Source: JBBKWJ01 sp037968895 (GTDB taxonomy: Bacteria > Actinomycetota > Acidimicrobiia > Acidimicrobiales > SZUA-35). Taken from it: DNA of 34,111 bases. Both the position numbers and the translations under genes were made by a program. Positions 1 through 7,463 of this stretch are shown here, piece by piece. Within the stretch, counting starts at the first letter, position 1. The number at the start of each line of letters is the position of its first letter. The stretch spans positions 1 to 34,111 of the forward strand of contig JBBKWJ010000155.1 of the NCBI GenBank assembly GCA_037968895.1, read 5' to 3'. The notes under the pieces were generated by a model that saw nothing but the letters and a program-made list of their open reading frames with translations, did not search any database and had not been told where the DNA came from.

Positions 1-4
1 CCCT

Positions 5-51
5 AACTGGTCCCGGTGTAACAGCCTCCGGCTGTTCCACCGGGACCAGTT
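5..51. terminator. Long palindrome downstream of icmF, probable terminator
   Basis: The outer arms AACTGGTCCCGGTG (5-18) and CACCGGGACCAGTT (38-51) pair over 14 bp. After a single T/C mismatch the inner arms AACAGCC and GGCTGTT pair over 7 bp around a TCC loop. The hairpin begins about 30 nt past the icmF stop codon (icmF reads leftward). There is no T-run, which fits the U-less hairpin terminators common in actinobacteria. It could equally be a member of a dispersed palindromic repeat family. Confidence 0.6.
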
Positions 52-82
52 CGGGAAGGGGGCTCGGGGAAGGGGAGACGGG

Positions 83-3000
83 TTAGACGTTGCGGCGGTA
101 TTTACCGCCGACCTCGAAGAGCGCGTCGGTGATCTGACCGAGTGAGCACACCTTGACTGCGTCCATCAACACCGCAAATAGGTTGTCGCCGGCCAACGCT
201 GCGGCCTGGAGGGTGGCCAACATCGGAGCAGATTCGTCTTTGTGCCTCTCGTGGAAGGACGCGAGCCGGTTGAGCTGGTCTTGCTTCTCGGCATCGGTCG
301 AACGAGCGAGTGGCACGGCGTCTGCCGTCGACTCTTCGTGTGGACTACGGAACGTGTTGACGCCGACGATCGGCAGCGAGCCGTCGTGCTTAGCGTGCTC
401 GTATCGCATCGACTCGTCTTGGATCTTGCCCCGCTGGTAGCCCGTCTCCATTGCGCCAAGCACACCGCCGCGATCGCTGATTCGCTCGAACTCGATGAGC
501 ACGGCCTCTTCGACAAGGTCAGTGAGTTCCTCGACGATGAAGCTGCCTTGCAGCGGGTTCTCGTTCATCGCCAGACCCCATTCCTTGTTGATCACCATCT
601 GGATGGCAAGCGCACGTCTGACCGATTCTTCGGTCGGCGTTGTGACCGCCTCGTCGTATGCGTTCGTGTGGAGACTGTTGCAGTTGTCGTAGATCGCACA
701 GAGTGCCTGCAATGAGGTTCTGATGTCGTTGAACGCCATCTCTTGGGCGTGAAGCGAGCGGCCCGAGGTCTGCACGTGGTACTTGAGTTTCTGCGATCGA
801 GCGTTTGCGCCGTAACGCTCCTTCATCGCAATGGCCCAGATACGGCGAGCCACTCGTCCGATCACCGTGTATTCGGGGTCCATGCCGTTTGAGAAGAAGA
901 ACGACAAGTTCGGCGCGAAATCGTCGATGTCGAGACCCCGTGCGAGGTAGGACTCGACATAGGTGAAGCCATTTGACAGGGTGAATGCTAGTTGGCTGAT
1001 TGGGTTCGCGCCGGCCTCAGCAATGTGATAGCCGGAGATCGAAACCGAATAGAAGTTCCTGACTTCGTGCTCGACGAACCACTCCTGAATGTCGGCCATC
1101 ATGCCAAGCGAGAACTCCGTCGAGAAGATGCAGGTGTTCTGTCCTTGGTCTTCCTTGAGGATGTCAGCTTGGACCGTGCCCCTGGCGTTGCGAAGTACTT
1201 CGGCCCGGATGTTCTCGGCTTCGTCGCTGGTCACCGCCCGACCTTGCTCGGCTTCGAATTTGTCGATGTTTTGGTCGATCGCCGTGTTGAGGAACATCGC
1301 GAGGATCGTTGGGGCGGGACCGTTAATCGTCATGGAGACAGAGGTGGTTGGGTCGAGCAGATCGAACCCTCCATAGAGCACCTTCATGTCGTCGAGCGTT
1401 GCGATTGAGACGCCAGAGTTGCCGACCTTGCCGTAGATGTCTGGTCGGTCGGCCGGGTCGAATCCGTAGAGCGTGACCGAGTCGAAGGCAGTCGATAGCC
1501 GGGTTGCAGGCTGACCCTCGGCCAACATATGGAAGCGAGTGTTGGTCTTGGCTGGTCCGCCTTCGCCTGCGAACATGCGGGCTGGGTCTTCGCCCTCACG
1601 CTTGAGTGGGAAGACGCCAGCGGTGTAGGGGAAGTGGCCAGGAAGGTTCTCTGAGCGGAGCCAGCGGACAAGCTCGCCTTGATCAGTGAAACGAGGCAGC
1701 GAAACCCGTGAGACGGGTGTGCCGCTCTGTGAAACTCGGGTGAACTTTGGGTCTCGGAGCTTCTCGGCCTCGGCCGTGTATGACTCCAACAGGCCGATGG
1801 TCTCCGGCAAGACCGCCGTGCTGGCGGCGTCGATATCGGTGGAAAGGTCGGCCTCGACGATCTCGTTTACCTCCACAAGCTGTTGGTGGTGCCGGCTGCG
1901 TGACGCCTGCGCAGCCGTTGTGTCGTGGTAGCTGCGGACGCCACCGGCGATTTCGGCGAGATAACGAACCTTGGATGCTGGCACGATGACAGACGGTTGG
2001 CTTGAGAATTTGATCTCGACTCTCGTCAATTGCCCCGCGCTGACGCTCAGACCCTTTTCGGTGAGTTGGCTCAACAGCTCCTGGTAGAGCGCCGTGACTC
2101 CATCGTCATTGAAACGAGCAGCGATGGTCCCATAGACAGGGAGATCTTCGATTGGGACGGTGAATGCCTCACGGTTTCGGGCGACCTGGCGACGGACGTC
2201 GCGCAGAGCGTCTTCCGCGCCTCGGCGTTCGAACTTGTTAATGGCGACGACGTCGGCCCAATCGAGCATGTCGATTTTCTCGAGCTGCGAGGCGGCTCCG
2301 AACTCTGGTGTCATTACATAAAGCGAGACATCGGCAAGGGGAGTGATGCCAGAGTCGGCCTGGCCGATACCGGGCGTTTCGACGATGACAAGGTCGAAGC
2401 CAGCTACTTTCATGGCAGCAATCGAGTCGGCTACGGCCGCGGGCACCTCGGACGAGGCGCCTCGTGTTGCGATCGATCGGAAGAATACTTGGGTGCCGCC
2501 CAGGGAGTTCATTCTGATCCGATCGCCGAGCAGGGCGCCGCCGCCGCGGCGCCTAGTTGGGTCGATAGCGATCACGCCGATTCGGATCTTGTCCTCTTGG
2601 TCGAGGCGGAAACGGCGAACGATCTCGTCGGTGAGTGATGACTTGCCAGAGCCGCCGGTGCCCGTAATTCCGAGAACGGGAACCGTCTTCGATGCGGCCA
2701 CAGAGCGGAGCTCGTCGAGGAAGGCATCGCTGGCGGTTTCAGCCTCGATACATGTGATAGTTCGAGCCAGCGCTCGCGGTGAACCACTGAGGAGCTCATC
2801 GATAGCTGGCGGACCGGACTCGCCGAGGTTCACGTCACACGCCGCGACCATCGAGTTGATCATGCCAACGAGCCCGAGTTTCTGACCATCCTCGGGACTG
2901 AAGATGCGGCTCACGCCGTAGTCGTGGAGCTCGGCGATCTCATCAGGGATGATGACGCCGCCTCCGCCCCCGTAAATCTTGACGTGGCCGTAACCCTCTT

Positions 3001-3271
3001 CACGCAGACGATCGATGAGGTATTTGAAGTATTCGACGTGGCCGCCTTGATACGAAGAAAGCGCGACACCGTTTGTGTCTTCTTGGATAACGGCGGTGAC
3101 GATGTCGTCGACCGAACGATTGTGGCCAAGGTGGATGACCTCGACACCCTGCGATTGCAGGATGCGCCGCATGATGTTGATCGAGGCGTCATGTCCATCG
3201 AAAAGGCTCGCCGCGGTGACAAAGCGAACTGGGTGTTCAGGCACGTGAAGGTCAACCGGCGTTTCAGTCAT
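83..3271 (-). CDS. icmF: Fused isobutyryl-CoA mutase IcmF with built-in G-protein chaperone
   Basis: This adenosylcobalamin-dependent enzyme interconverts isobutyryl-CoA and n-butyryl-CoA in the cytosol. At 1062 aa it has the usual IcmF length and all three parts. The N-terminal B12-binding domain contains DGHDAS (residues 25-30). A MeaB-like GTPase follows, with P-loop GTGGSGKSS (204-212) and NKFE (345-348). The large mutase domain runs from about residue 520 to the end. Aligned by eye to methylmalonyl-CoA mutase, the Tyr89 position is Phe567 (RMFAGEG) and the Arg207 position is Gln711 (DQGQNTCIF). This Phe/Gln pair is typical of isobutyryl-CoA mutases rather than methylmalonyl-CoA or pivalyl-CoA mutases. 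The ATG lies 6 nt after a TATATT box, so the mRNA may be leaderless. The gene is divergent from a MarR regulator and shares a 55-bp intergenic region with it. No truncation or frameshift is visible. Confidence 0.95.
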   Translation of the reverse strand: MTETPVDLHVPEHPVRFVTAASLFDGHDASINIMRRILQSQGVEVIHLGHNRSVDDIVTAVIQEDTNGVALSSYQGGHVEYFKYLIDRLREEGYGHVKIYGGGGGVIIPDEIAELHDYGVSRIFSPEDGQKLGLVGMINSMVAACDVNLGESGPPAIDELLSGSPRALARTITCIEAETASDAFLDELRSVAASKTVPVLGITGTGGSGKSSLTDEIVRRFRLDQEDKIRIGVIAIDPTRRRGGGALLGDRIRMNSLGGTQVFFRSIATRGASSEVPAAVADSIAAMKVAGFDLVIVETPGIGQADSGITPLADVSLYVMTPEFGAASQLEKIDMLDWADVVAINKFERRGAEDALRDVRRQVARNREAFTVPIEDLPVYGTIAARFNDDGVTALYQELLSQLTEKGLSVSAGQLTRVEIKFSSQPSVIVPASKVRYLAEIAGGVRSYHDTTAAQASRSRHHQQLVEVNEIVEADLSTDIDAASTAVLPETIGLLESYTAEAEKLRDPKFTRVSQSGTPVSRVSLPRFTDQGELVRWLRSENLPGHFPYTAGVFPLKREGEDPARMFAGEGGPAKTNTRFHMLAEGQPATRLSTAFDSVTLYGFDPADRPDIYGKVGNSGVSIATLDDMKVLYGGFDLLDPTTSVSMTINGPAPTILAMFLNTAIDQNIDKFEAEQGRAVTSDEAENIRAEVLRNARGTVQADILKEDQGQNTCIFSTEFSLGMMADIQEWFVEHEVRNFYSVSISGYHIAEAGANPISQLAFTLSNGFTYVESYLARGLDIDDFAPNLSFFFSNGMDPEYTVIGRVARRIWAIAMKERYGANARSQKLKYHVQTSGRSLHAQEMAFNDIRTSLQALCAIYDNCNSLHTNAYDEAVTTPTEESVRRALAIQMVINKEWGLAMNENPLQGSFIVEELTDLVEEAVLIEFERISDRGGVLGAMETGYQRGKIQDESMRYEHAKHDGSLPIVGVNTFRSPHEESTADAVPLARSTDAEKQDQLNRLASFHERHKDESAPMLATLQAAALAGDNLFAVLMDAVKVCSLGQITDALFEVGGKYRRNV

Positions 3272-3277
3272 GAAATC

Positions 3278-3283
3278 AATATA
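3278..3283 (-). promoter_or_regulatory. Putative -10 box of icmF (leaderless)
   Basis: On the minus strand TATATT sits 6 nt upstream of the icmF ATG, which would place transcription initiation at or next to the start codon. No good Shine-Dalgarno sequence is present. The box overlaps the edge of the candidate MarR operator. Confidence 0.45.
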
Positions 3284-3299
3284 GTTTGATGTCCAAGTA
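3282..3299. promoter_or_regulatory. Candidate MarR operator between icmF and marR
   Basis: TAGTTTGATGTCCAAGTA is an imperfect 18-bp palindrome: 12 of 18 positions match their own reverse complement. It sits in the short divergent region, overlapping the putative icmF -10 box and lying just upstream of the marR -10 box. Divergent MarR regulators usually bind such a site and control both genes. The symmetry is modest, so this is a suggestion. Confidence 0.35.
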
Positions 3300-3313
3300 A
3301 ATGAAAGCGCGAC

Positions 3314-3319
3314 TATGAT
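3314..3319 (+). promoter_or_regulatory. Putative -10 box of the MarR gene (leaderless)
   Basis: TATGAT, one mismatch from consensus, is followed by 7 nt and then the ATG at 3327. This suggests the in-frame ATG at 3315, which lies inside the box, is not the start and that the mRNA begins at the 3327 codon. Confidence 0.45.
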
Positions 3320-3326
3320 TCAATCT

Positions 3327-3803
3327 ATGACCGAGTCCTTGGACCCAATCACAGAGGCGCATCGTCAGTGGACTGCTCACGGGTGGGACGACGCGGCGGA
3401 AGGAATGGAAGTCGTAACCTCCATCACCCGCGTGCAGCAGATCTTTCAAGCCGAAGTGGACGCAGCGCTCAAGCCGCATGGACTGACCTTTGCTCGTTTC
3501 GAGTTGCTTCGCTTGCTGTCGTTCACCAAGACCGGAGCGCTTCCACTCGGCAAGGTCGGCGCTCGACTTCAGGTGCATGCGGCAAGCGTGACAAGTGCGG
3601 TTGACCGACTCGAACGTGATGGTCTTGTCGAGCGACAGGCAAACCCAGACGACGGTCGCTCGTTTCTCGCAACCATCACGACACTCGGTCGCAAGGTCGT
3701 CGAAGAAGCGACACTTGATCTGAATAGTCAGGTGTTCGAAGACGTCGGGCTGTCGGCGAAAGACATTGCCGATCTTCGACGGGTGTTAGGGAAGCTCCGC
3801 TAG
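3327..3803 (+). CDS. MarR-family transcriptional regulator
   Basis: This is a 158-aa cytosolic winged-helix repressor. The recognition-helix region reads LQVHAASVTSAVDRLERDGLVER and is followed by the wing motif NPDDGRSF, both diagnostic of MarR. The first ATG of the frame is at 3315, but that codon lies inside a TATGAT box, so 3327 is preferred. The gene is divergent from icmF, and 26 nt separate it from the M20/AST operon downstream. It may therefore control icmF, itself, the arginine genes, or all three. The ligand is unknown; acyl-CoA or aromatic ligands are common in the family but nothing here identifies one. Confidence 0.88.
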   Translation: MTESLDPITEAHRQWTAHGWDDAAEGMEVVTSITRVQQIFQAEVDAALKPHGLTFARFELLRLLSFTKTGALPLGKVGARLQVHAASVTSAVDRLERDGLVERQANPDDGRSFLATITTLGRKVVEEATLDLNSQVFEDVGLSAKDIADLRRVLGKLR

Positions 3804-3817
3804 CGAACCCGATGCCG

Positions 3818-3823
3818 TAGTGT
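3818..3823 (+). promoter_or_regulatory. Putative -10 box of the M20/AST operon (leaderless)
   Basis: TAGTGT is followed by 7 nt and then the ATG at 3830. No Shine-Dalgarno sequence precedes that ATG, consistent with a leaderless transcript starting the AST operon. Confidence 0.35.
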
Positions 3824-3829
3824 TTAGCC

Positions 3830-5035
3830 ATGCCGTTGACCTCGCCAAACCATCCCCGCTCGTGGCTCGAGCACGTCACATCGAATTCTGACCGCGAGAA
3901 GCTCCTTCAACAGATCATCGGCCTCGTCAACATCAACTCGGGTTCGACCAACATCGAAGGCATTACGACTGTGCAGCACAGTCTCGCCGAGCTTCTCGCC
4001 CCTGTAGGCGAAGCTACGGTCGGTGATCCGATAGAGATCGACGCGATCGACGATGCAGGCAATCAGTCCAAGGTGACCTGCGGATCGATCCTTGAGCTGT
4101 CTATTCGACCCGATATGGCCCGTCGTCTACTCATCGTCGGTCACGCCGACACCGTCTTCTCTCCGTCGAGCAGCTTTCAAACCGCAACGCTCAGTGGCGA
4201 TCGTCTTCACGGACCTGGCACCGCCGATATGAAGGGTGGCCTTGTGCTTGCCGCGGAGGCGCTTCGCTTGGTTGAACAGGCCGGAACGGCGTCTGGTATT
4301 GGGATCGATCTGCTCGTATCCGGCGACGAAGAAACAGGGTCCCTCGCGTCCGCACCTCGTATTGCCGAACTCAGTCGAGCGGCGAGTGTGGGAATCGCTC
4401 TTGAGCCACCAATGGCCGACGGATCGATCGCAAGGGCGCGAGCGGGCAGCGCCAACATCACGGTTGTCATTAACGGCCGCAGCGCCCACGCGGGACGGGC
4501 GCTTGATGACGGTCGAAATGCTGTCGTCGCTGCTGCCAAGTTAGCTATTGCCGCCGAGGCTGAGGGTGCAAACGTTGCGTCGATACATGGCGGCGAGGCG
4601 TTCAATTCGGTGCCCGACCTTTGCGTGCTCAAGCTGAACAAACGGGGCGCAACACCAGCCGACATCGAGGTCGTGCTCTCATCCCTTCGTCGCTCGGCGG
4701 CTGAACTTTCTGAGGCGCTCGAGGTGAGCTTCGAGTTTCACGGCCACCAGCACCGACCGGCCAAGCCGTGGTCAGACGCCAGCGAACAACTAGCAACTGT
4801 CGTGAAGATCGCCGCTTCGGAATTTGGGCGAGAGCTCAACTTCGCTGACACCTTTGGCGTCTGCGACGGCAACAATATGGCCGCCGAGGGAATCGGCGTC
4901 ATCGATACTCTTGGCATTCAAGGTGCCAATATCCATACCGCCAACGAGTTTGCCGTGATTAACAACCTGGATGACCAAGTTGGCCTACTGTGCAGCGTCA
5001 TTTCCCATATCGCCGATAAGTGGAGCCAGTCATGA
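3830..5035 (+). CDS. M20-family zinc metallopeptidase heading the AST operon
   Basis: This 401-aa cytosolic amidohydrolase belongs to the CPG2/ArgE/DapE group. The di-zinc and catalytic residues are visible: H105 and D107 in VGHADTVF, D133 in DMKGG, the general base E167 and ligand E168 in SGDEETGS, E192 in ALEPP, and H369 in NIHTANEF. The dimerisation-domain motif RSAHAG (217-222) is also present. There is no signal peptide. The stop codon overlaps the astA start (ATGA), so the gene is translationally coupled to the arginine succinyltransferase pathway. The pathway's normal last enzyme AstE (an M14-type enzyme) is not in the window. M20 enzymes cleave N-acyl groups, including succinyl in DapE, so I infer it could hydrolyse N-succinylglutamate or N-succinylornithine. 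Annotation as a generic carboxypeptidase would also fit the sequence. Confidence 0.9.
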   Translation: MPLTSPNHPRSWLEHVTSNSDREKLLQQIIGLVNINSGSTNIEGITTVQHSLAELLAPVGEATVGDPIEIDAIDDAGNQSKVTCGSILELSIRPDMARRLLIVGHADTVFSPSSSFQTATLSGDRLHGPGTADMKGGLVLAAEALRLVEQAGTASGIGIDLLVSGDEETGSLASAPRIAELSRAASVGIALEPPMADGSIARARAGSANITVVINGRSAHAGRALDDGRNAVVAAAKLAIAAEAEGANVASIHGGEAFNSVPDLCVLKLNKRGATPADIEVVLSSLRRSAAELSEALEVSFEFHGHQHRPAKPWSDASEQLATVVKIAASEFGRELNFADTFGVCDGNNMAAEGIGVIDTLGIQGANIHTANEFAVINNLDDQVGLLCSVISHIADKWSQS

Positions 5036-6015
5036 GAATCGTTCGAATGGTCCGATCGAGTGATCTCGAATCGTTGGTCGCACTAGCTAGCAAATCGTCC
5101 GGTCTCATGACGACGATGCCTCGTGATCGTGCAGGAATGGAAGAGCGCCTAAACGAAGCGCTCCAGTTCGACGAGACCTTCATGTTCGTGCTCGTCGAAG
5201 ACGAGAAGATCGTCGGTATGTCCGCCTTCTATCTCAACATCGGCCAGGCCCGGCCGTTCTACAGCTACAAGATCACGCACCTGACCAAGGCGGCGCCCGA
5301 CCTCGGAGTGCGGGTCGATACCAGGGTTCTTCACCCTGTGAACGACTATTCGGGTGCGACGGAAGTCGGCACCCTATTCCTTGACCCCGACTACCGAGGC
5401 GATGGCCGTGGCCGTCTGCTCTCGTGGTCCCGCCTGATGTTTCTCGCCACCCATCGTCAGCTTTCTGGCGACATCGTGATGGCCGAGTTGCGGGGCTGGA
5501 CCGACAATGCCGGGCGATCGCCGTTCTGGGACGCAATCGGCAATCGATTCTTCACGCTCGATCTCGACGAGGCCGACATCCTGAGTGGGCGGGAATTCCG
5601 CTTTATTGCCGATCTCCTTCCCAACTATCCGATTTACATCGACCTACTTCCTGACGAGGCGCAGCGCGTCATTGGCGTTCCTCATGACGGTTCGGCCCCG
5701 GCAATGAACTTGCTCGGACAACAAGGCCTCCGCTTCAACGGATATGTCGACATCTTTGACGGAGGGCCCTGTATCGACGGCCACCTCGACGATGTCGACC
5801 TGGTTCGCTCCTCAACCGAGATGACGGTGTCGACCATGTCTGAGGAATCCTCAACGACTTCCGGTTTCGTTGCGACGCTTGGCATATCTGACTTCTCGGT
5901 CGGCCAGTTTGAGGTGGCGCTCGGCGATCATGACCTCGGCCTCGATTACGAGACTCGTGACGCCCTCGGCACGACTGAGGGCGAGACCGTTCGGTTCTAT
6001 CGGTGGGGGAGATGA
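5032..6015 (+). CDS. astA: Arginine N-succinyltransferase AstA
   Basis: AstA transfers succinyl from succinyl-CoA to the alpha-amino group of arginine, the first step of the AST catabolic pathway. The product is 327 aa, against about 344 in E. coli. Family hallmarks are all present: TEVGTLFLDPDYRGDGRGRL in the acetyl-CoA-binding fold, ELRGWTDNAGRSPFWDAIG, FIADLLPNYPIYIDLLP and GYVDIFDGGP. I chose ATG 5032 over the in-frame GTG at 5020 because GGAG lies 6 nt upstream and the ATG overlaps the previous stop (ATGA). The next gene starts at its stop codon, so M20, astA, astD and astB form one coupled operon. Confidence 0.95.
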   Translation: MRIVRMVRSSDLESLVALASKSSGLMTTMPRDRAGMEERLNEALQFDETFMFVLVEDEKIVGMSAFYLNIGQARPFYSYKITHLTKAAPDLGVRVDTRVLHPVNDYSGATEVGTLFLDPDYRGDGRGRLLSWSRLMFLATHRQLSGDIVMAELRGWTDNAGRSPFWDAIGNRFFTLDLDEADILSGREFRFIADLLPNYPIYIDLLPDEAQRVIGVPHDGSAPAMNLLGQQGLRFNGYVDIFDGGPCIDGHLDDVDLVRSSTEMTVSTMSEESSTTSGFVATLGISDFSVGQFEVALGDHDLGLDYETRDALGTTEGETVRFYRWGR

Positions 6016-7463
6016 TGGCTGACCAGTTCATCGGTGGGCGCTGGGAATCGGGCGACGGGCCAAACCTCTTGTCGATTTCTCCTATAGACGGCGGCTCGAT
6101 GTGGGCCGGGACCGAAGCATCGAAGGCTCAAGTCGACAATGCCATCGTGGCTGCGGCCGAGGCGTTTCCGGCTTGGGCTATCAACCCTCGGCGACAACAG
6201 ATTGTCGAGCGGTTCGCCGAACTTGTCGCGGAGCAACGGGAGCGCCTCGCTGGCCTCATCTCTTCTGAGGTTGGGAAACCCCTTTGGGATGCTGCTGGCG
6301 AGGTCAACTCGATCGTCGGTAAGGCGGCGCTTTCCATAGCGGCGCACGCCGAACGAACAGGAACAGTTGTGAATGGAGCGGTGACAACGAGCCACCGACC
6401 CCTCGGCGTAATGGTCGTACTTGGTCCGTTTAACTTTCCGGGGCACCTGGCAAACGGACACATCATGCCCGCACTATTGGCAGGCAACACAGTGGTCTTC
6501 AAGCCATCTGAACAAGCGCCTGCGTTTGGCGAGGCGATGGTCAAGCTGTGGGAAGAGGCCGGAGCACCCGCTGGTGTCGTCAGCCTCGTCCAAGGAGGCC
6601 AAGTTGTTGGCCAAGCGTTGGTTGACCACCCCCAGATCGGCGGTGTGCTCTTCACCGGCGGCGTTGGTGCGGGCCGTGCTATTCATCGTTCGCTCGCTGG
6701 TCGGCCCGAGGTGCAGTTGGCGCTTGAGCTAGGTGGAAACAACCCACTTATTGTCTGGGATGTCGACGACGTTGATGCTGCCGCTCGCCTCGTCGTTCGC
6801 TCCGCTTTTGTGACATCGGGTCAACGGTGTACGTGCGCCCGACGCCTCATCACCAATGACAAGGCGCTCGTGGATCGAGTCGTCGCTATGGCGGCTCAGC
6901 TTCGGATAGGTGACCCCCTTGGCAACCCGCAGCCGTTCCTCGGTCCGTTGATCTCCGATCAGGCGGCGCACGCTGTGCTGACCGCTCAAGCAGATCTGAT
7001 CGAGCTTGGTGGCAAGGCGTTGTTGGTTGGCGCGCTTGCCTCTGATGGGCCTGCGTATCTGACGCCAGCGGTTATCGATATGACAACGGCAACCGAGCGC
7101 CCCGACCGAGAGATTTTCGGTCCGCTCCTCCAGGTGGTGGTTGTCGATATGCTCGACGACGCCATCGACGAAGCAAACCGCACCGAGTTCGGGCTCGCCG
7201 CCGGCGTGGTGAGCGACAATCAGGCTGTCTGGGACGAGGCACTGCCTCGACTCAGGGCTGGCATCATCAACTGGAACCGCCCAACGGTCGGAGCATCAGG
7301 GTCGGCCCCGTTCGGGGGAGTGGGTGCCTCGGGAAACCACCGTCCTGCCGGCTATGCAGCTGCTGATTACTGCTCGTTTCCAGTAGCGAGCCTCTTGAGC
7401 GAAAGTGTCGTCGACGAGGGACCGTTGCATGGTGTCGATCCCGAGCAGGAGCCAAACAAATGA
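6015..7463 (+). CDS. astD: N-succinylglutamate 5-semialdehyde dehydrogenase AstD
   Basis: This NAD(P)+-dependent aldehyde dehydrogenase oxidises succinylglutamate semialdehyde to succinylglutamate, AST step four. It is 482 aa, close to the usual length. The cofactor region has GPFNFPGHLANGHI and NTVVFKPSE. The general base is E238 (LELGGNNP) and the nucleophile is C272 in GQRCTCARR, a motif typical of AstD within the ALDH superfamily. Starts are possible at 6012 (ATGA overlap with astA) or 6015. I chose 6015 because GGAG at 6008-6011 is too close to 6012. The gene overlaps astB by four bases. Confidence 0.93.
   Translation: MADQFIGGRWESGDGPNLLSISPIDGGSMWAGTEASKAQVDNAIVAAAEAFPAWAINPRRQQIVERFAELVAEQRERLAGLISSEVGKPLWDAAGEVNSIVGKAALSIAAHAERTGTVVNGAVTTSHRPLGVMVVLGPFNFPGHLANGHIMPALLAGNTVVFKPSEQAPAFGEAMVKLWEEAGAPAGVVSLVQGGQVVGQALVDHPQIGGVLFTGGVGAGRAIHRSLAGRPEVQLALELGGNNPLIVWDVDDVDAAARLVVRSAFVTSGQRCTCARRLITNDKALVDRVVAMAAQLRIGDPLGNPQPFLGPLISDQAAHAVLTAQADLIELGGKALLVGALASDGPAYLTPAVIDMTTATERPDREIFGPLLQVVVVDMLDDAIDEANRTEFGLAAGVVSDNQAVWDEALPRLRAGIINWNRPTVGASGSAPFGGVGASGNHRPAGYAAADYCSFPVASLLSESVVDEGPLHGVDPEQEPNK

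Noticed and set aside
554..571. A possible shift of IcmF specificity because FPLKREGEDP replaces the usual FPFKREGEDP.
   Set aside because: Alignment to methylmalonyl-CoA mutase puts the specificity positions at F567 and Q711, and both keep the isobutyryl-CoA mutase residues.
242..715. Long open frames on the strand opposite icmF (also 2030-2638, 2343-2885 and 992-1408).
   Set aside because: They mirror codon-position bias of the real mutase gene, have compositions rich in Arg/Ser/Asp repeats, and no recognisable domain.
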